A DNA stretch of 64,000 nt from Acidovorax sp. NB1 (lineage in GTDB: Bacteria; Pseudomonadota; Gammaproteobacteria; Burkholderiales; Burkholderiaceae_C), in contig NZ_BJHU01000025.1 in NCBI RefSeq assembly GCF_005405905.1, positions 1-64,000 of the forward strand, given 5' to 3'. The notes under the pieces are model-generated. The model saw nothing but the letters and a program-made list of their open reading frames with translations, was not told where the DNA came from and did not search any database. A program made the position numbers and the translations under genes. Positions 44,001-51,095 of this stretch are shown piece after piece; the first letter of the stretch is position 1, and each line of letters opens with the position of its first letter.

Positions 44001-44358
44001 AGCCGACGCGTTCCTTCTTTAGTGCGACGCAGCGTTTCGCAAAGCCACTTAGCGTCTTCTTCAGGCCACTGATAGTCCACTCTTCCGAAGCGTGCTTGGT
44101 CGAGTGCTTCAATTGCATGTACTTCAAGAGCCTGGCAGTGGAAAGCTCTTGGCTGCCGTAGTACTCGCCTACATCTATCACCTCTTCGCCGGCATCAACG
44201 GTCTGACCGTCTCCGCCCTCCTGCGATGAAGCTCCTTCAATCGACACCGCTACTAGGTCTGAACTGAGGGACAAAAGCCCCAGACACCTCTGTGCGGCCC
44301 ACAGGTAGTGGAACTGATCACCATCTCGACTTGACCTGACGAGTTCGCTGTCACTCAT
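38044..44358 (-). CDS. avs3A: AVAST type III-like antiphage STAND ATPase with Cap4-type nuclease
   Basis: 2104 aa. The N-terminal domain (1-190) matches the DUF4297/Cap4 double-strand DNA nuclease pattern: E41 (VSIEGA), D62 (EEVIDVGEYYG), then Q82-L-K84 (YMQLKHS). A STAND/NACHT-type ATPase follows, with Walker A ADGGVGKS (Lys near residue 293) and a Walker B-like VLWIVVDAADNAE. The remaining 1500 residues are helical repeats that in known Avs proteins recognise a phage protein (large terminase for Avs3) and trigger oligomerisation. Codon use is less GC-rich than in the backbone, in keeping with transfer. The ATG lies 3 bp after the HsdM-remnant stop. Confidence 0.75.
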   Translation of the reverse strand: MSDSELVRSSRDGDQFHYLWAAQRCLGLLSLSSDLVAVSIEGASSQEGGDGQTVDAGEEVIDVGEYYGSQELSTARLLKYMQLKHSTKHASEEWTISGLKKTLSGFAKRCVALKKERVGLPLTGWLELHFVTNRPISRNVEETIEDAARSHSPRHPEVFAFLEAYCDLKGADLAEVCGLLRLEPEQKGFLEQRRLLAQGLRRYLPGADSEAPLQLKDLVTRKATSEFTGTPQITKFDVLKSIGRSEDDLFPARCLIEPPARVVPREQEAELARVIVECVGRCLIVQADGGVGKSVLALRLPLHLPSGSHAVVYDCFGNGAYRSPSGFRHRHKDALVQIANELAGATLCDPLVPSGNADSTAYTRAFLARLAQAVQSLRARSSDAVLWIVVDAADNAEMAAQDNSDGHSFARDLLREQIPDGVCVVVLCRPYRVALLNPPAGCRTVELRPFSRQETQSNLRQVFPNASDQDVDEFHRLSSHNPRVQAAALAAHRTVPEILRALGPSPTTVQTLIENLLEQAVARVRDEAGASGAESIDRVCQAMATLRPLIPLGVVSTIASVPVSVVRSFVNDLQRPLLLRGDLLQFIDEPTETWFQGRFRATGAALVDYLRALQPLARQSVYVASVLPQLMLEAGQVAELVDLALTSKALPEDNPLERRDLELQRLQFALKACLRSGRHLDASKIAQKAAGEAAADERQQRLLSENTDLAATFIEPDRMLELVSRRAFRGKWLGEHYAYEASFLSGRRELQPDARSRLRIARDWLRHWSSLPSEERRKTQIDDAYIAELAIAQLNVHGPKACARELSSWSPRSVAFRVGLLVAARLADLGRFSDINAIATAGIRDVGLALAMTAVLQTVGLRPSVDVVKRAARVCSRRYLNIRDTAHWKTNGFEDAAVAALVCAALHYQIIPTAKIAEALRRHYPHELPRGSMSRYGGRRVHLLRIHALLEKLEGTNLQVMDLADAEIKKAHEKARGGEGPREVREFRESVGALLPWGRLWASLHLSAQAAADLDRSCADALAESRKAEGSSYREEPTTADEIAEVWAEVLCASQAAHESSWTDLISWVEGLRHPLATPTTTRLIWFAARRVGSPNLALQQTAAKFARLVSERDDAASTAGALVALCRAVIPVSTPEANQLFKTAIDIANRVGDECLTRWTSLLSLAENAADAAHPQAELAYRTARAAELIYDYVDRDKHFDWERSVEAVISLCPNSAVAILSRWRDRRFGRWRRLLPVAVEHLLRSGRLNSWIALSLIGFRADWDYAPHLSLILDGLEERSDKVKAAEFYLDKVRLEPHTLETWLAIRKVAVAYGLALDDIDLEIAREAQRQAAENQGGAQGEPVVVRAAGPEARPDWSRVFGQRKLHDHMDLQAAYANYRGQSERNNVSEFLTRALAHVQPGEEAAIVTALESFTELDLWDYRRVLSSIPEEWLTRISVRPALRSLIRGVVAAHCLELAPGTFYERLPLDLASHLSGCSRPELCAHALDAIGKSHVMLDTQDLFRVVNLLSETMTPSESQAALAYGLELLDGAMRPTDGDGPWKPELSPEATLEANVAGYVWAALASPEASIRWEAAHVVRNLSGFGQIQTLDALAGRLGNPVSGPFADQSLFFYSLHAKQWLLIALARAAQEAPAVVGRHVPVLREIALGREMHVLLRHFAADCLINVARAASGVISNSELEQLHAVNRSPFAQIISKQYERSTRDSDTHSTKPSKEDPRFLVGYDFKKHWPDNLGRQFAVSGTTVERMIGDVVWDDWQLEENGHWDRDERGKRKHFERRNSYSYGDDERCSNLTNYLSYHAIMIVAGKLLRTTPAHTDPENTEDGFTTWLKGHALTKPDGSWLADRRDPAPQLPWVDLVMPSEEEWPTSVQRDHFKKHLHLPNGQTIVCGTWAVRCGRRIEEVRVSSALVAPERATALVHALQCARSPFEHHLPRAGDDSEIDHSPFRLRGWIVDPHIEKGLDQYDPWAGSIEFPPYAPTADLVQMLGLEADAELRNWRQPVSGHAEETISCSVWGTWEDPNQDDYYEGRRDGGRVLSASPTLLRRLCAETSMQLIFDVRVERNLARSRYGSESDDSLGYTFPYAGIFLLMPDGSYYSTV

Positions 44359-44361
44359 TTT

Positions 44362-44565
44362 TCATCGCCCGGACTGCGAACGATGGGATTCGTCGGCAGG
44401 CCCGGCCAAGCGCGCGGTCATTGCCGTGCCCTTGGCCTGGAAAGTGTCTGAGACGTACCTGCCGAAAATGCTGCCGAGCACCAGGCGCTTGTACTCGGCA
44501 GGATCCATGTTTGGGCGGAGCTTGACGGCGGTGGCCCAGATTGTGCGTTTGAGGTTTTCGATCAT
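44362..44565 (-). pseudogene. HsdM N-terminal remnant (type I restriction methyltransferase)
   Basis: 67 codons from ATG 44565. Residues 1-45 read IENLKRTIWATAVKLRPNMD and AEYKRLVLGSIFGRYVSDTF, the N-terminal helical domain of HsdM (typical: ...lW.aAdkLRg.ld.aEYk.vVLGLIFlkYiSD.F). The catalytic part (NPPF) is absent; the tail is unrelated and the frame stops 3 bp before the large Avs-like gene. Either an insertion of the Avs operon cut an hsd locus, or this short frame serves as a leader for it. No hsdS or hsdR is visible. Confidence 0.75.
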
Positions 44566-45009
44566 GGGTGGCGGAGTCGGCTCGCAACGAGGCGGGCATC
44601 TGGCCACATGATTACATGCGGCGGGACAATTTTCGCCGGTATACCTGCCGCACTGGCTCTTCGCTCGCATCGAACTACAGAGTCCGCCGCAATTCGATCG
44701 GCGCGTCAAGCTACTTCTCGCCTTAGTCGGTCTGCTAACGGTTGAATAGCTCCTCGGCCATGTCCGCTGCGACAAAATGGTCGCGTTCTGGGATTCGAGT
44801 GGCGACGGCGATGTGCGACCAATCGACCGGTCTCGTATGCCGCGTTCCAGTCTTGAGCCGGTGCTCGCGAAGGTCGGCTTCACGCATCCGCCGACGTACA
44901 GGATGAAGCCATCGAATATCAGCTGTCAGCCTGAAGCAGCCCACCGCATACTTAGATACATGAACCGCCTCAAATGAGGCAGCATTCATTTCTCAATACG
45001 GAATTTCCC

Positions 45010-45049
45010 CGACGGACTTTATTCAGGTCCGACGCACTTTATTTGTTGG
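45010..45049. repeat. Two tandem 20-bp units
   Basis: CGACGGACTTTATT and CGACGCACTTTATT begin two consecutive 20-bp units; 13 of the first 14 bases agree, the rest diverge. Confidence 0.5.
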
Positions 45050-45177
45050 AGTCACACCGAACGCAAACGGAAGCAGCCTTGCTGTGAGTCACGGACTTCG
45101 CCAAATCGCAAAACTCACCCACTAGCCCAGCACACTGCTCCGGGCGCATGTCGGCAGAGAGTGCCAACCGCAAGTCA

Positions 45178-45260
45178 GCAAGGTCCAGTCTATGTTCGCA
45201 AAGTCCACTCTCTGTTATCAACAGATCTACATTCTGTTTGCAAAATCCATTCTCTGTTAG
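45178..45260. repeat. Four degenerate 20/21-bp tandem repeats
   Basis: Units begin at 45178, 45198, 45219 and 45240. The second is GCAAAGTCCACTCTCTGTTA(T) and the fourth GCAAAATCCATTCTCTGTTA(G); the consensus is GCAAAnTCCAnTCTCTGTTA. The array ends 21 bp before the MBL-fold gene. A 21-bp period is two helical turns. Confidence 0.65.
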
Positions 45261-45281
45261 CAACAACCACCACCGCTCCGC

Positions 45282-45920
45282 ATGCTCCGCTACCTCACCG
45301 TTCCAGTTACGCCGTTTCAGCAGAACTGCTCCCTCGTCTGGTGCGATGCCACGCAGCAGGCCGCCGTGATCGACCCCGGCGGCGACCTGGAGGTGCTGCT
45401 GGCCGAGGTGCAACGGCTGGGCATCACGCTGTCGCAGATCTGGCTGACGCACGCCCACATCGACCATGCGGGGGGCACGGGCGAGCTGGCCACGCGTTTG
45501 GGGCTGCCCATCGTGGGACCGCACCCGGGCGACCAGTTCTGGATTGACGGGCTGCCGCAGCAGAGCGCGATGTTTGGCTTTCCGCCTGCGCAGCATTTCA
45601 CGCCCACGCGCTGGCTGGCGGATGGCGACACGGTGCAGATTGGCAACGAGACGCTGGCCGTGCGCCACTGCCCCGGGCACACGCCGGGGCATGTGGTGTT
45701 CCATGCGCCGCAGATCGACCGGGCCTTTGTGGGCGACGTGCTGTTTGCAGGCAGCATCGGCCGCACGGATTTCCCCATGGGCAACCACCAGGATCTGATC
45801 GACAGCATCACCCAGCGGCTGTGGCCCATGGGGGACCAGACGGTGTTCATCCCCGGGCATGGGCCGGAGAGCACCTTTGGCCGCGAACGCAAGAGCAACC
45901 CCTACGTGGGTGGCACCTGA
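45282..45920 (+). CDS. Metallo-beta-lactamase-fold hydrolase (glyoxalase II-like)
   Basis: 212 aa. The metal-binding motif is THAHIDHAGG (H57, H59, D61, H62), followed by a fourth-His region HCPGHTPGHVVFH, the bridging Asp in FVGDVLFAGSIGRTD, and a final His in IPGHGPESTFGRER. This is the compact YcbL/glyoxalase-II-like form that hydrolyses thioesters such as S-lactoylglutathione; the true substrate cannot be read. It is the first backbone gene after the defence island. Confidence 0.88.
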   Translation: MLRYLTVPVTPFQQNCSLVWCDATQQAAVIDPGGDLEVLLAEVQRLGITLSQIWLTHAHIDHAGGTGELATRLGLPIVGPHPGDQFWIDGLPQQSAMFGFPPAQHFTPTRWLADGDTVQIGNETLAVRHCPGHTPGHVVFHAPQIDRAFVGDVLFAGSIGRTDFPMGNHQDLIDSITQRLWPMGDQTVFIPGHGPESTFGRERKSNPYVGGT

Positions 45921-45986
45921 ACCGGGGTGACCACGCCCTGAATTTTGTGCTTTTTTGGCCGCCACCGCGCTCTGCATAAGCGCGAA

Positions 45987-46005
45987 TAGCTACTAAATTT
46001 ATAGC
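45987..46005 (+). repeat. Backbone dispersed element TAGCTA-N7-KATAGC, copy 1
   Basis: TAGCTACTAAATTTATAGC. The preceding bases (CTGCATAAGCGC) also match the flank of copy 4 on its complementary strand, so the full element is longer than 19 bp. It lies between convergent genes. Confidence 0.7.
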
Positions 46006-46088
46006 GACAAATTCCCCACCCAGAAGCCCGGCGCGCCCACCAGGTCGCGCGCCGGTCTCCGTGGCGGGGGCCTTTTCCTGGCCCCGCC

Positions 46089-48260
46089 TTAAAAGTCAAA
46101 CGAGGCCGACAGGCGCACAGCGCGCGGCGCGCCCACGTTCACCCGGCCTGCGCCCCAGATGCTGTCGAAGTACGCGCGGTTGCCGAGGTTGGTGACCGTG
46201 GCGCGCAGCACCACGGGCTGTGCGCCCCAGCGCGTGGCATAGCGGGCGCCCACGTCCACGGTGGTCCAGGCGGGCAGCTTCACGCTGTTGTCGCCCGTGA
46301 GCCACTGCGCACCCGTGTGGTTCACGCGGCCGTTGACCGACAGGCCCTGCACGCCGGGAATGGCCCAGTCGGCGCCCAGGTTCAGCGTGAGCTTGGGCAC
46401 GCCAAACTGTGCGCGGCCCTGGTTCACGCCCTTGGCGGTCTTGGTTTGTTCGGCCTCGGTGTAGGCCGCGCCGCCCAGCAGCGTGAGCGCGGGGGTCAGC
46501 TGGCCAAACAGGTTCCACTCCACACCCCGGTTGCGCTGCTCGCCATCGAGCACCTGGCGGTTGCCCGCCTCGATGAGGGCGGGCTTGCTGATCTGGAACA
46601 GGCTCACCGTTTGCGTGAGGCTGCCGCTCACCCACTTCACGCCCACCTCCATCTGCTTGCTTTTGTAGGGCTTGAAGGTCTCGCCCTCGTTGGCATAGGG
46701 CGCCTTCACGGTGGTGCCCGCGCTCAGGCCTTCCACGTAGTTGCCGTAGAGCGAAACGTTCTCGCCCCAGGGCTTGGCGACCACGCCGACCAGCGGCGTC
46801 ACGGCGGTTTCCTTGTACTTGCTGAGCTTCTGGTGCACCTGCTGCGCGCGCAGGCCCAGGGTGAGCTGCAGCGTGTCGTCGGCAAAGGCCAGCGTGTCCG
46901 CCACGCTCAGCGCCGTCATCGCGTCGTCGTTGAGCTTGTTGTAGGTGGATGCGGCGCCGCCCGCTGGCATGGTGATGGGGCGGGGGTTGTAGATGTTGCT
47001 GTTGATGGCGGCCGTGCCGTTGGCACGGCTGCCGCCTTCGTAGTTCAGCACGTTGGCCGCCAGCATGAGCTTGTGCGCCACGGCGCCGGTGCTGAACTGG
47101 CCGCGCAGGCCCAGCTCGGCGGTGGTCGTGTCGTACTCACCCCAGGAGTTGTAGGCCGTGCCCGTGGCATTGCCGGTGGCGGCATTGGCCGGGGCCCACA
47201 CCGGGCGGGTGCCGAAGATGAAGCCGTCGTACGCGTGCTGCGCCTTGCCCGCCGAGGCAAACGCCGTCCAGCCCGCGCTGAGCCTGGCCTGGCCGCGCAC
47301 GATCAGGCCCTGCGTCTGCGTGTTGCTGTACACGCCCTCGCCGTAGAAGAAGTTGGTGGAGCCATCGGGCGCCTTGGGCACCGTGGTCCAGCCGGTGAGG
47401 ATGGGTTGCATGGGCGAGCCCTTGCGCACCTTGTTCTTCAGCGAATAGGCGTCGGCCTCCACATTCCAGCCCTCGCCCTGGTAGTCCAGCGCCAGGTGGC
47501 CGATCTCGCGCGCCTTGGTCTGGTGGTCCAGCCAGGTCTCGCCACCCGACACTACGCCGTTGACGCGCACGCCCAGGCGCTGGTCTGCGCCAAAGCGGCG
47601 TGCCACATCGGCATGCACGCCCACGTTGGACTGGGACGAGTAGGTGGTGGTCACGCGCGTGAGCGGCGCCTTGCCCGCGCGTTTGGGCACCAGGTTGATG
47701 GCGCCCCCCACGTCGCCCGCAGGTGGCATGCCCATCATCATGGCGCCGGGGCCCTTGAGCACTTCCACGCGCTCAAACATTTCGGTGGGTGTGTTCTGCT
47801 CCGGCGCCAGGCCATAGGCGCCGTTGATGGCCAGCGAACCCGCCCCCACCGCAAAGCCCCGGATGATGAAGTTCTCGACGATGTGGCCCTCGTTGGTGGT
47901 GGTACGCACCGAGGGGTCGTTCTTGAGCACCGCGCCCACCGTCTGCGCCTGCTGGTCGGCAATGCCTTCGGCGGTGTAGCCCGTCATGTTGAAGGGCGTG
48001 TCCATCACGCCCACATTGCCCAGCACGCCCAGGCGCGTGCCCCGGGCCACCCGGCCGCCGGGTGCGGCAGCGGGCAGGCTCTCGGGCGTTTCGGCCGCTG
48101 CGTTCACGGTCACCTCCTTCAGCGCCACCGGCGCGGCCGGGCTTTGCGCCAGTGCTGCGCCCGCGCCGGCCAACAAGGTCCACGCGCAGGCCTGGGCGAT
48201 CTGGCGCAGGGCAAAAGGATGGGCCGGGGCGGCACCCCGGGATGGGCGGCGAGTCTGCAT
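46089..48260 (-). CDS. TonB-dependent ferric-siderophore receptor
   Basis: 723 aa. Signal peptide (about 1-39, ending GAALAQS), plug domain (about 60-200, with NTPTEMFERVEVLKGPGAMM on the typical plug strand), then a 22-strand barrel ending in the outer-membrane signature VRLSASFDF (terminal Phe). It takes up iron-siderophore complexes with energy from TonB. It lies downstream of an AraC-type regulator on the same strand and across from a full siderophore ABC operon, so it is the outer-membrane gate of that system. The siderophore is not identifiable from sequence. Confidence 0.92.
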   Translation of the reverse strand: MQTRRPSRGAAPAHPFALRQIAQACAWTLLAGAGAALAQSPAAPVALKEVTVNAAAETPESLPAAAPGGRVARGTRLGVLGNVGVMDTPFNMTGYTAEGIADQQAQTVGAVLKNDPSVRTTTNEGHIVENFIIRGFAVGAGSLAINGAYGLAPEQNTPTEMFERVEVLKGPGAMMMGMPPAGDVGGAINLVPKRAGKAPLTRVTTTYSSQSNVGVHADVARRFGADQRLGVRVNGVVSGGETWLDHQTKAREIGHLALDYQGEGWNVEADAYSLKNKVRKGSPMQPILTGWTTVPKAPDGSTNFFYGEGVYSNTQTQGLIVRGQARLSAGWTAFASAGKAQHAYDGFIFGTRPVWAPANAATGNATGTAYNSWGEYDTTTAELGLRGQFSTGAVAHKLMLAANVLNYEGGSRANGTAAINSNIYNPRPITMPAGGAASTYNKLNDDAMTALSVADTLAFADDTLQLTLGLRAQQVHQKLSKYKETAVTPLVGVVAKPWGENVSLYGNYVEGLSAGTTVKAPYANEGETFKPYKSKQMEVGVKWVSGSLTQTVSLFQISKPALIEAGNRQVLDGEQRNRGVEWNLFGQLTPALTLLGGAAYTEAEQTKTAKGVNQGRAQFGVPKLTLNLGADWAIPGVQGLSVNGRVNHTGAQWLTGDNSVKLPAWTTVDVGARYATRWGAQPVVLRATVTNLGNRAYFDSIWGAGRVNVGAPRAVRLSASFDF

Positions 48261-48682
48261 AGAGGAGGTCCTGAATCAAAAACGGGAAGAAAACACCCAG
48301 CTGCCTACCAGCGGATTGCAAACAAGAATGAGTGCGATTTCATTCCATGTGCCAATCGACGCCTTGATGGAGCACCGCAAAAAGCGCTGCCCAGAAGGGG
48401 GTGGCGAGGCGTGCCGACGGGTTGCACCGGCATGCATCGATGATTTCACGCAGCCCGCCACGCTGTGTTTGCAAGGCCAACAAAGATGTTTGCCGCACCC
48501 GCGCCGCCTGCACAGGGCGCGCCCCCGCCAGTGCCACCGTGGAGCTGGCTTTGCCAGGCCACGGGTGGCGTCCCCCTTGGGGCTGAGGCCCACGGCTCCA
48601 AGCCTGCCCATCCAGGCTTGGACGGCCTCGAAGAGTTGCCGACTCTGGCGGCAACCCCGGGCGCTGTGTGGCTCAGGGGGCT
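48261..48682. other. Intergenic stretch upstream of the TonB receptor
   Basis: 422 bp. A perfect inverted repeat GAATGA-N8-TCATTC (48326-48345), 66 bp before the receptor ATG, could be a Fur or AraC-regulator site. The half next to the regulator gene looks like a degenerate copy of the Comamonadaceae intergenic hairpin element (GTCCCCCTTGGGG ... CTCAGGGGGC). No gene supported. Confidence 0.5.
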
Positions 48683-49675
48683 TCAGATCCTTCCGCGCGC
48701 CAGCTTGGGCGGCATGCCGAAGCGCTTGCGGTACGCGGTCGCAAAGTTGGCAGCGCTGTTGTAACCCGCCACCAGGGCCGCCTGCCCCACCGTCAGGCCG
48801 TCATGCTCCAGTGCGTGCCGGGCGCGCTGCAGGCGGTGTTCGCGCACAAAGTCGAACACCGTGGTGCCATACACGGCGCGGAAGTGGCGCTGCAGCGTGT
48901 TGGCATTGCTGCCCGCCTGGCGCGCCAGCGCGTCAAGCGACATGTCCATGGCCGCATCGGTCTGCAAGAAGGCGTGCAGCGCGCGCATGCGCTGGTGCTC
49001 ATGGGGCAGCAGGCGCAGCGTGGCTGCGGCCGGTGCGGGGGCGGGTGCAGGCGCCGGGGCAGGCCCGGGGGCGTGCTGCGACAGGCTGCCCAGCGCCTCG
49101 CTCACCAGCTCCAGCGCGCGGCTTTCCAGGTACAGGTGCAACAGCAGCGGGCTCAGGTCGGGCGCGCGGGTGATCTGCTCGGCCACGGCTGCAATGCGGG
49201 CCGAAGGTTGCCAGTGGTGCATGGCCAGATGCTGGCGGCGAAAGGCGTCGATGGCGTCGGACGCCGATGGCCCCGCCACCTGCTCCAGCCACTCGCCGCC
49301 CAGACCCACGCTCACGCGGCGCGCGTAGGCGCCCCGGCGGCCGCGCCGCTCAAACCGCTCGGGCTCGGCCACCGACACCAGCAGCGCACGCGGCAGGCCC
49401 GGTTCGCGCGCACGCTGGCTGGCGGCGCTGGACAAGGCCACGCGGCGCGGGCCATAGCTCACGTCCACCGATCCCTCCAGCAGCAGCACGATGCGCAAGC
49501 CCGCCTCCATATCGCCGCTGGCCGTGAAGTCCTGCACATCGGCGGTGTCGTCGGCATGCAGGTGCAGCCCGGGGCGCAGCACCCGCACCCGCTGCAGATG
49601 GCGCTGCAGCGACGCCTGCATGCCTTCCGACGGCGGCGCCGAGGGCTGGACATGCAAGGGGCTGACAACGGACAT
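48683..49675 (-). CDS. AraC-family regulator (PchR-like) of the siderophore locus
   Basis: 330 aa from ATG 49675 (a longer frame to 49822 has an unusual Arg/Cys-rich lead and crosses toward the Fur-like box). The N-terminal ligand domain is followed by an Ala-Pro repeat linker (APAPAPAPAPA), then the two AraC HTHs: MSLDALARQAGSNANTLQRH and TVGQAALVAGYNSAANFATA, with FVREHRLQRARHAL between. PchR-type regulators sense the ferric siderophore and activate receptor genes. The TonB receptor lies downstream on the same strand. Confidence 0.85.
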   Translation of the reverse strand: MSVVSPLHVQPSAPPSEGMQASLQRHLQRVRVLRPGLHLHADDTADVQDFTASGDMEAGLRIVLLLEGSVDVSYGPRRVALSSAASQRAREPGLPRALLVSVAEPERFERRGRRGAYARRVSVGLGGEWLEQVAGPSASDAIDAFRRQHLAMHHWQPSARIAAVAEQITRAPDLSPLLLHLYLESRALELVSEALGSLSQHAPGPAPAPAPAPAPAAATLRLLPHEHQRMRALHAFLQTDAAMDMSLDALARQAGSNANTLQRHFRAVYGTTVFDFVREHRLQRARHALEHDGLTVGQAALVAGYNSAANFATAYRKRFGMPPKLARGRI

Positions 49676-49849
49676 GGGCGGGCTGTGGGGCAGATGACAA
49701 AGGGTAAGGCGGCGGGACGGCGTGGAGGCGCAGATGCAGAGCCGCCTGCGAAGGCCCGCCCCCATCGAAGGTTTGCGCAAAGGTTTTTCTCCACCCCGCA
49801 AACACGGCAAGCGCCACGCCATGGGATGCTAGCAACTTGCGATAATAAA

Positions 49850-49864
49850 TGCAAATGATTCTCA
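49850..49864. promoter_or_regulatory. Fur-box-like site
   Basis: TGCAAATGATTCTCA matches the 7-1-7 Fur consensus (TGATAAT-N-ATTATCA) at 11 of 14 positions and is flanked by GATAAT (49841-49846). It lies 55 bp before the binding-protein ATG and 174 bp from the divergent regulator start, consistent with iron repression of both. Confidence 0.65.
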
Positions 49865-49919
49865 ATATTGCACTTGGACCGCAGCCCCTTCGGGCCGCCC
49901 TGCACGCACCGTATCGCCC

Positions 49920-51095
49920 ATGACGTTCTCCTGCCCCCGCTGGCTGGCCTCCGCGCCAGGCCTTGCTGCCCTTTTCTGCGCACTTCTCTGCGCCCTTGTC
50001 TTCGCAGCGCCCCCCGCGCAGGCCCAAAACGCCCCCCAGACCGTGACCGACCTGGCCGGCCGCACCGTCACCCTGCCCGCCAAGGTGGAGCGCATCCTGC
50101 TGGGCGAAGGCCGCCTGCTGCCCGCGCTGGGCGTATTCGAGCGGGACGATGTGGCCCGCCGCCTGGTGGGCATGATGGGCGACTACGAAACCCTGGACGC
50201 CGCAGGCTACGCCCAGTGGCGCGGCCGCTTCCCCCAGCTCGACAAGGTGCCGCGCGTGGGCCGCAACAACGCGGGCAGTTTCAGCGACGAGCAGGCGATT
50301 GCACTGCGCCCGCAGGTGGCCATCCTGGGCCTGGCGGGTGGCCATGGCCCGAGCAAGAACGACCGCGAGACCCTGGCGCGCCTGGAGGCCGCCGGTGTGG
50401 CCGTGGTGTTTGTCGATTTCCGCCACGACCCGCTCAAGAACACCCCCCGCAGCATGGAGCTGCTGGGCGCCGTGCTGGGCAAGCGCCAGGAGGCCGAGGC
50501 CTTCAACACCTTCTGGCGAGCCCAGCTCGAACGCGTCGCATCGCGCCTGCGCACCCTGCCTGCGGGCACCCGCCACCCCAGCGTGTTCCTGGAAAACCGC
50601 GTGGGGCTGGCCGACGACTGCTGCGCCACCATGGTGGGCCTGGTGGGCGTGCTGCTGGATGCTGCGGGCGCCGACAACGTAGCGCGCGGGCGCATCCCTG
50701 GCGAGCATGGCACGCTGAACCCGGAGTTCCTGATCGCCACGCAGCCCCAGCTGTACATCGGCACCGGCATCGGCAGCCTGGCCACGGCCGACAAATCGCC
50801 CCTGCGCATCGTGCTGGGGGCCGACGCCACCCCCGAGGCCGCGCGGGCCTCGCTGGTGCGCGCCACGCAGCGCCGGGGCATCGCCCAGCTGCAGGCCGTG
50901 CAGCAGCCGGGCCGCGCACACGCCATCTGGCACCACTACTACAACTCGCCCTTCAACGTGGTGGCCGTGCAGGTGTTTGCCAAGTGGCTGCACCCCGAGC
51001 TGTTTGCCGACCTGGACCCGCGCGCCACGCTGCAGAAGATGTTCACCCAGTTCCAGCCCATCCCGCTGACGGGTGTGTACTGGACCAGCCTCTGA
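49920..51095 (+). CDS. Periplasmic iron-siderophore binding protein of an ABC importer
   Basis: 391 aa. Signal peptide (about 1-35, ending AAPPAQAQN), then a class III binding fold: VTDLAGRTVTLPAKVERILL at the start of lobe 1, the linker region, and YIGTGIGSLATADKSPLRIV in lobe 2. It hands a ferric siderophore or similar complex to the permease. First gene of a tightly packed operon: its TGA overlaps the next ATG (TGATG). Controlled by the Fur-like box. Confidence 0.88.
   Translation: MTFSCPRWLASAPGLAALFCALLCALVFAAPPAQAQNAPQTVTDLAGRTVTLPAKVERILLGEGRLLPALGVFERDDVARRLVGMMGDYETLDAAGYAQWRGRFPQLDKVPRVGRNNAGSFSDEQAIALRPQVAILGLAGGHGPSKNDRETLARLEAAGVAVVFVDFRHDPLKNTPRSMELLGAVLGKRQEAEAFNTFWRAQLERVASRLRTLPAGTRHPSVFLENRVGLADDCCATMVGLVGVLLDAAGADNVARGRIPGEHGTLNPEFLIATQPQLYIGTGIGSLATADKSPLRIVLGADATPEAARASLVRATQRRGIAQLQAVQQPGRAHAIWHHYYNSPFNVVAVQVFAKWLHPELFADLDPRATLQKMFTQFQPIPLTGVYWTSL

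Larger units (their letters stand above)
44566..45281. other. Intergenic stretch at the right edge of the defence island
   Basis: 716 bp without a supported gene. The first 430 bp are featureless to me; the last part has two sets of short tandem repeats (45010-45049 and 45178-45260). The base composition changes here from the less GC-rich island to GC-rich backbone. Confidence 0.5.

Noticed and set aside
44735-44989. 84-codon minus-strand frame in the gap right of the HsdM remnant
   Set aside because: No ribosome site, no domain pattern; composition resembles other degenerate spacers in the region.
45178-45260. Tandem repeats considered as a CRISPR array
   Set aside because: Units are 20-21 bp, contiguous without spacers and degenerate; there are no cas genes.
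46317-48443. Long plus-strand open frame opposite the TonB receptor (about 700 codons)
   Set aside because: The receptor has a signal peptide, plug and barrel signatures; the opposite frame is rich in His, Arg, Gly and Val without any recognisable domain.
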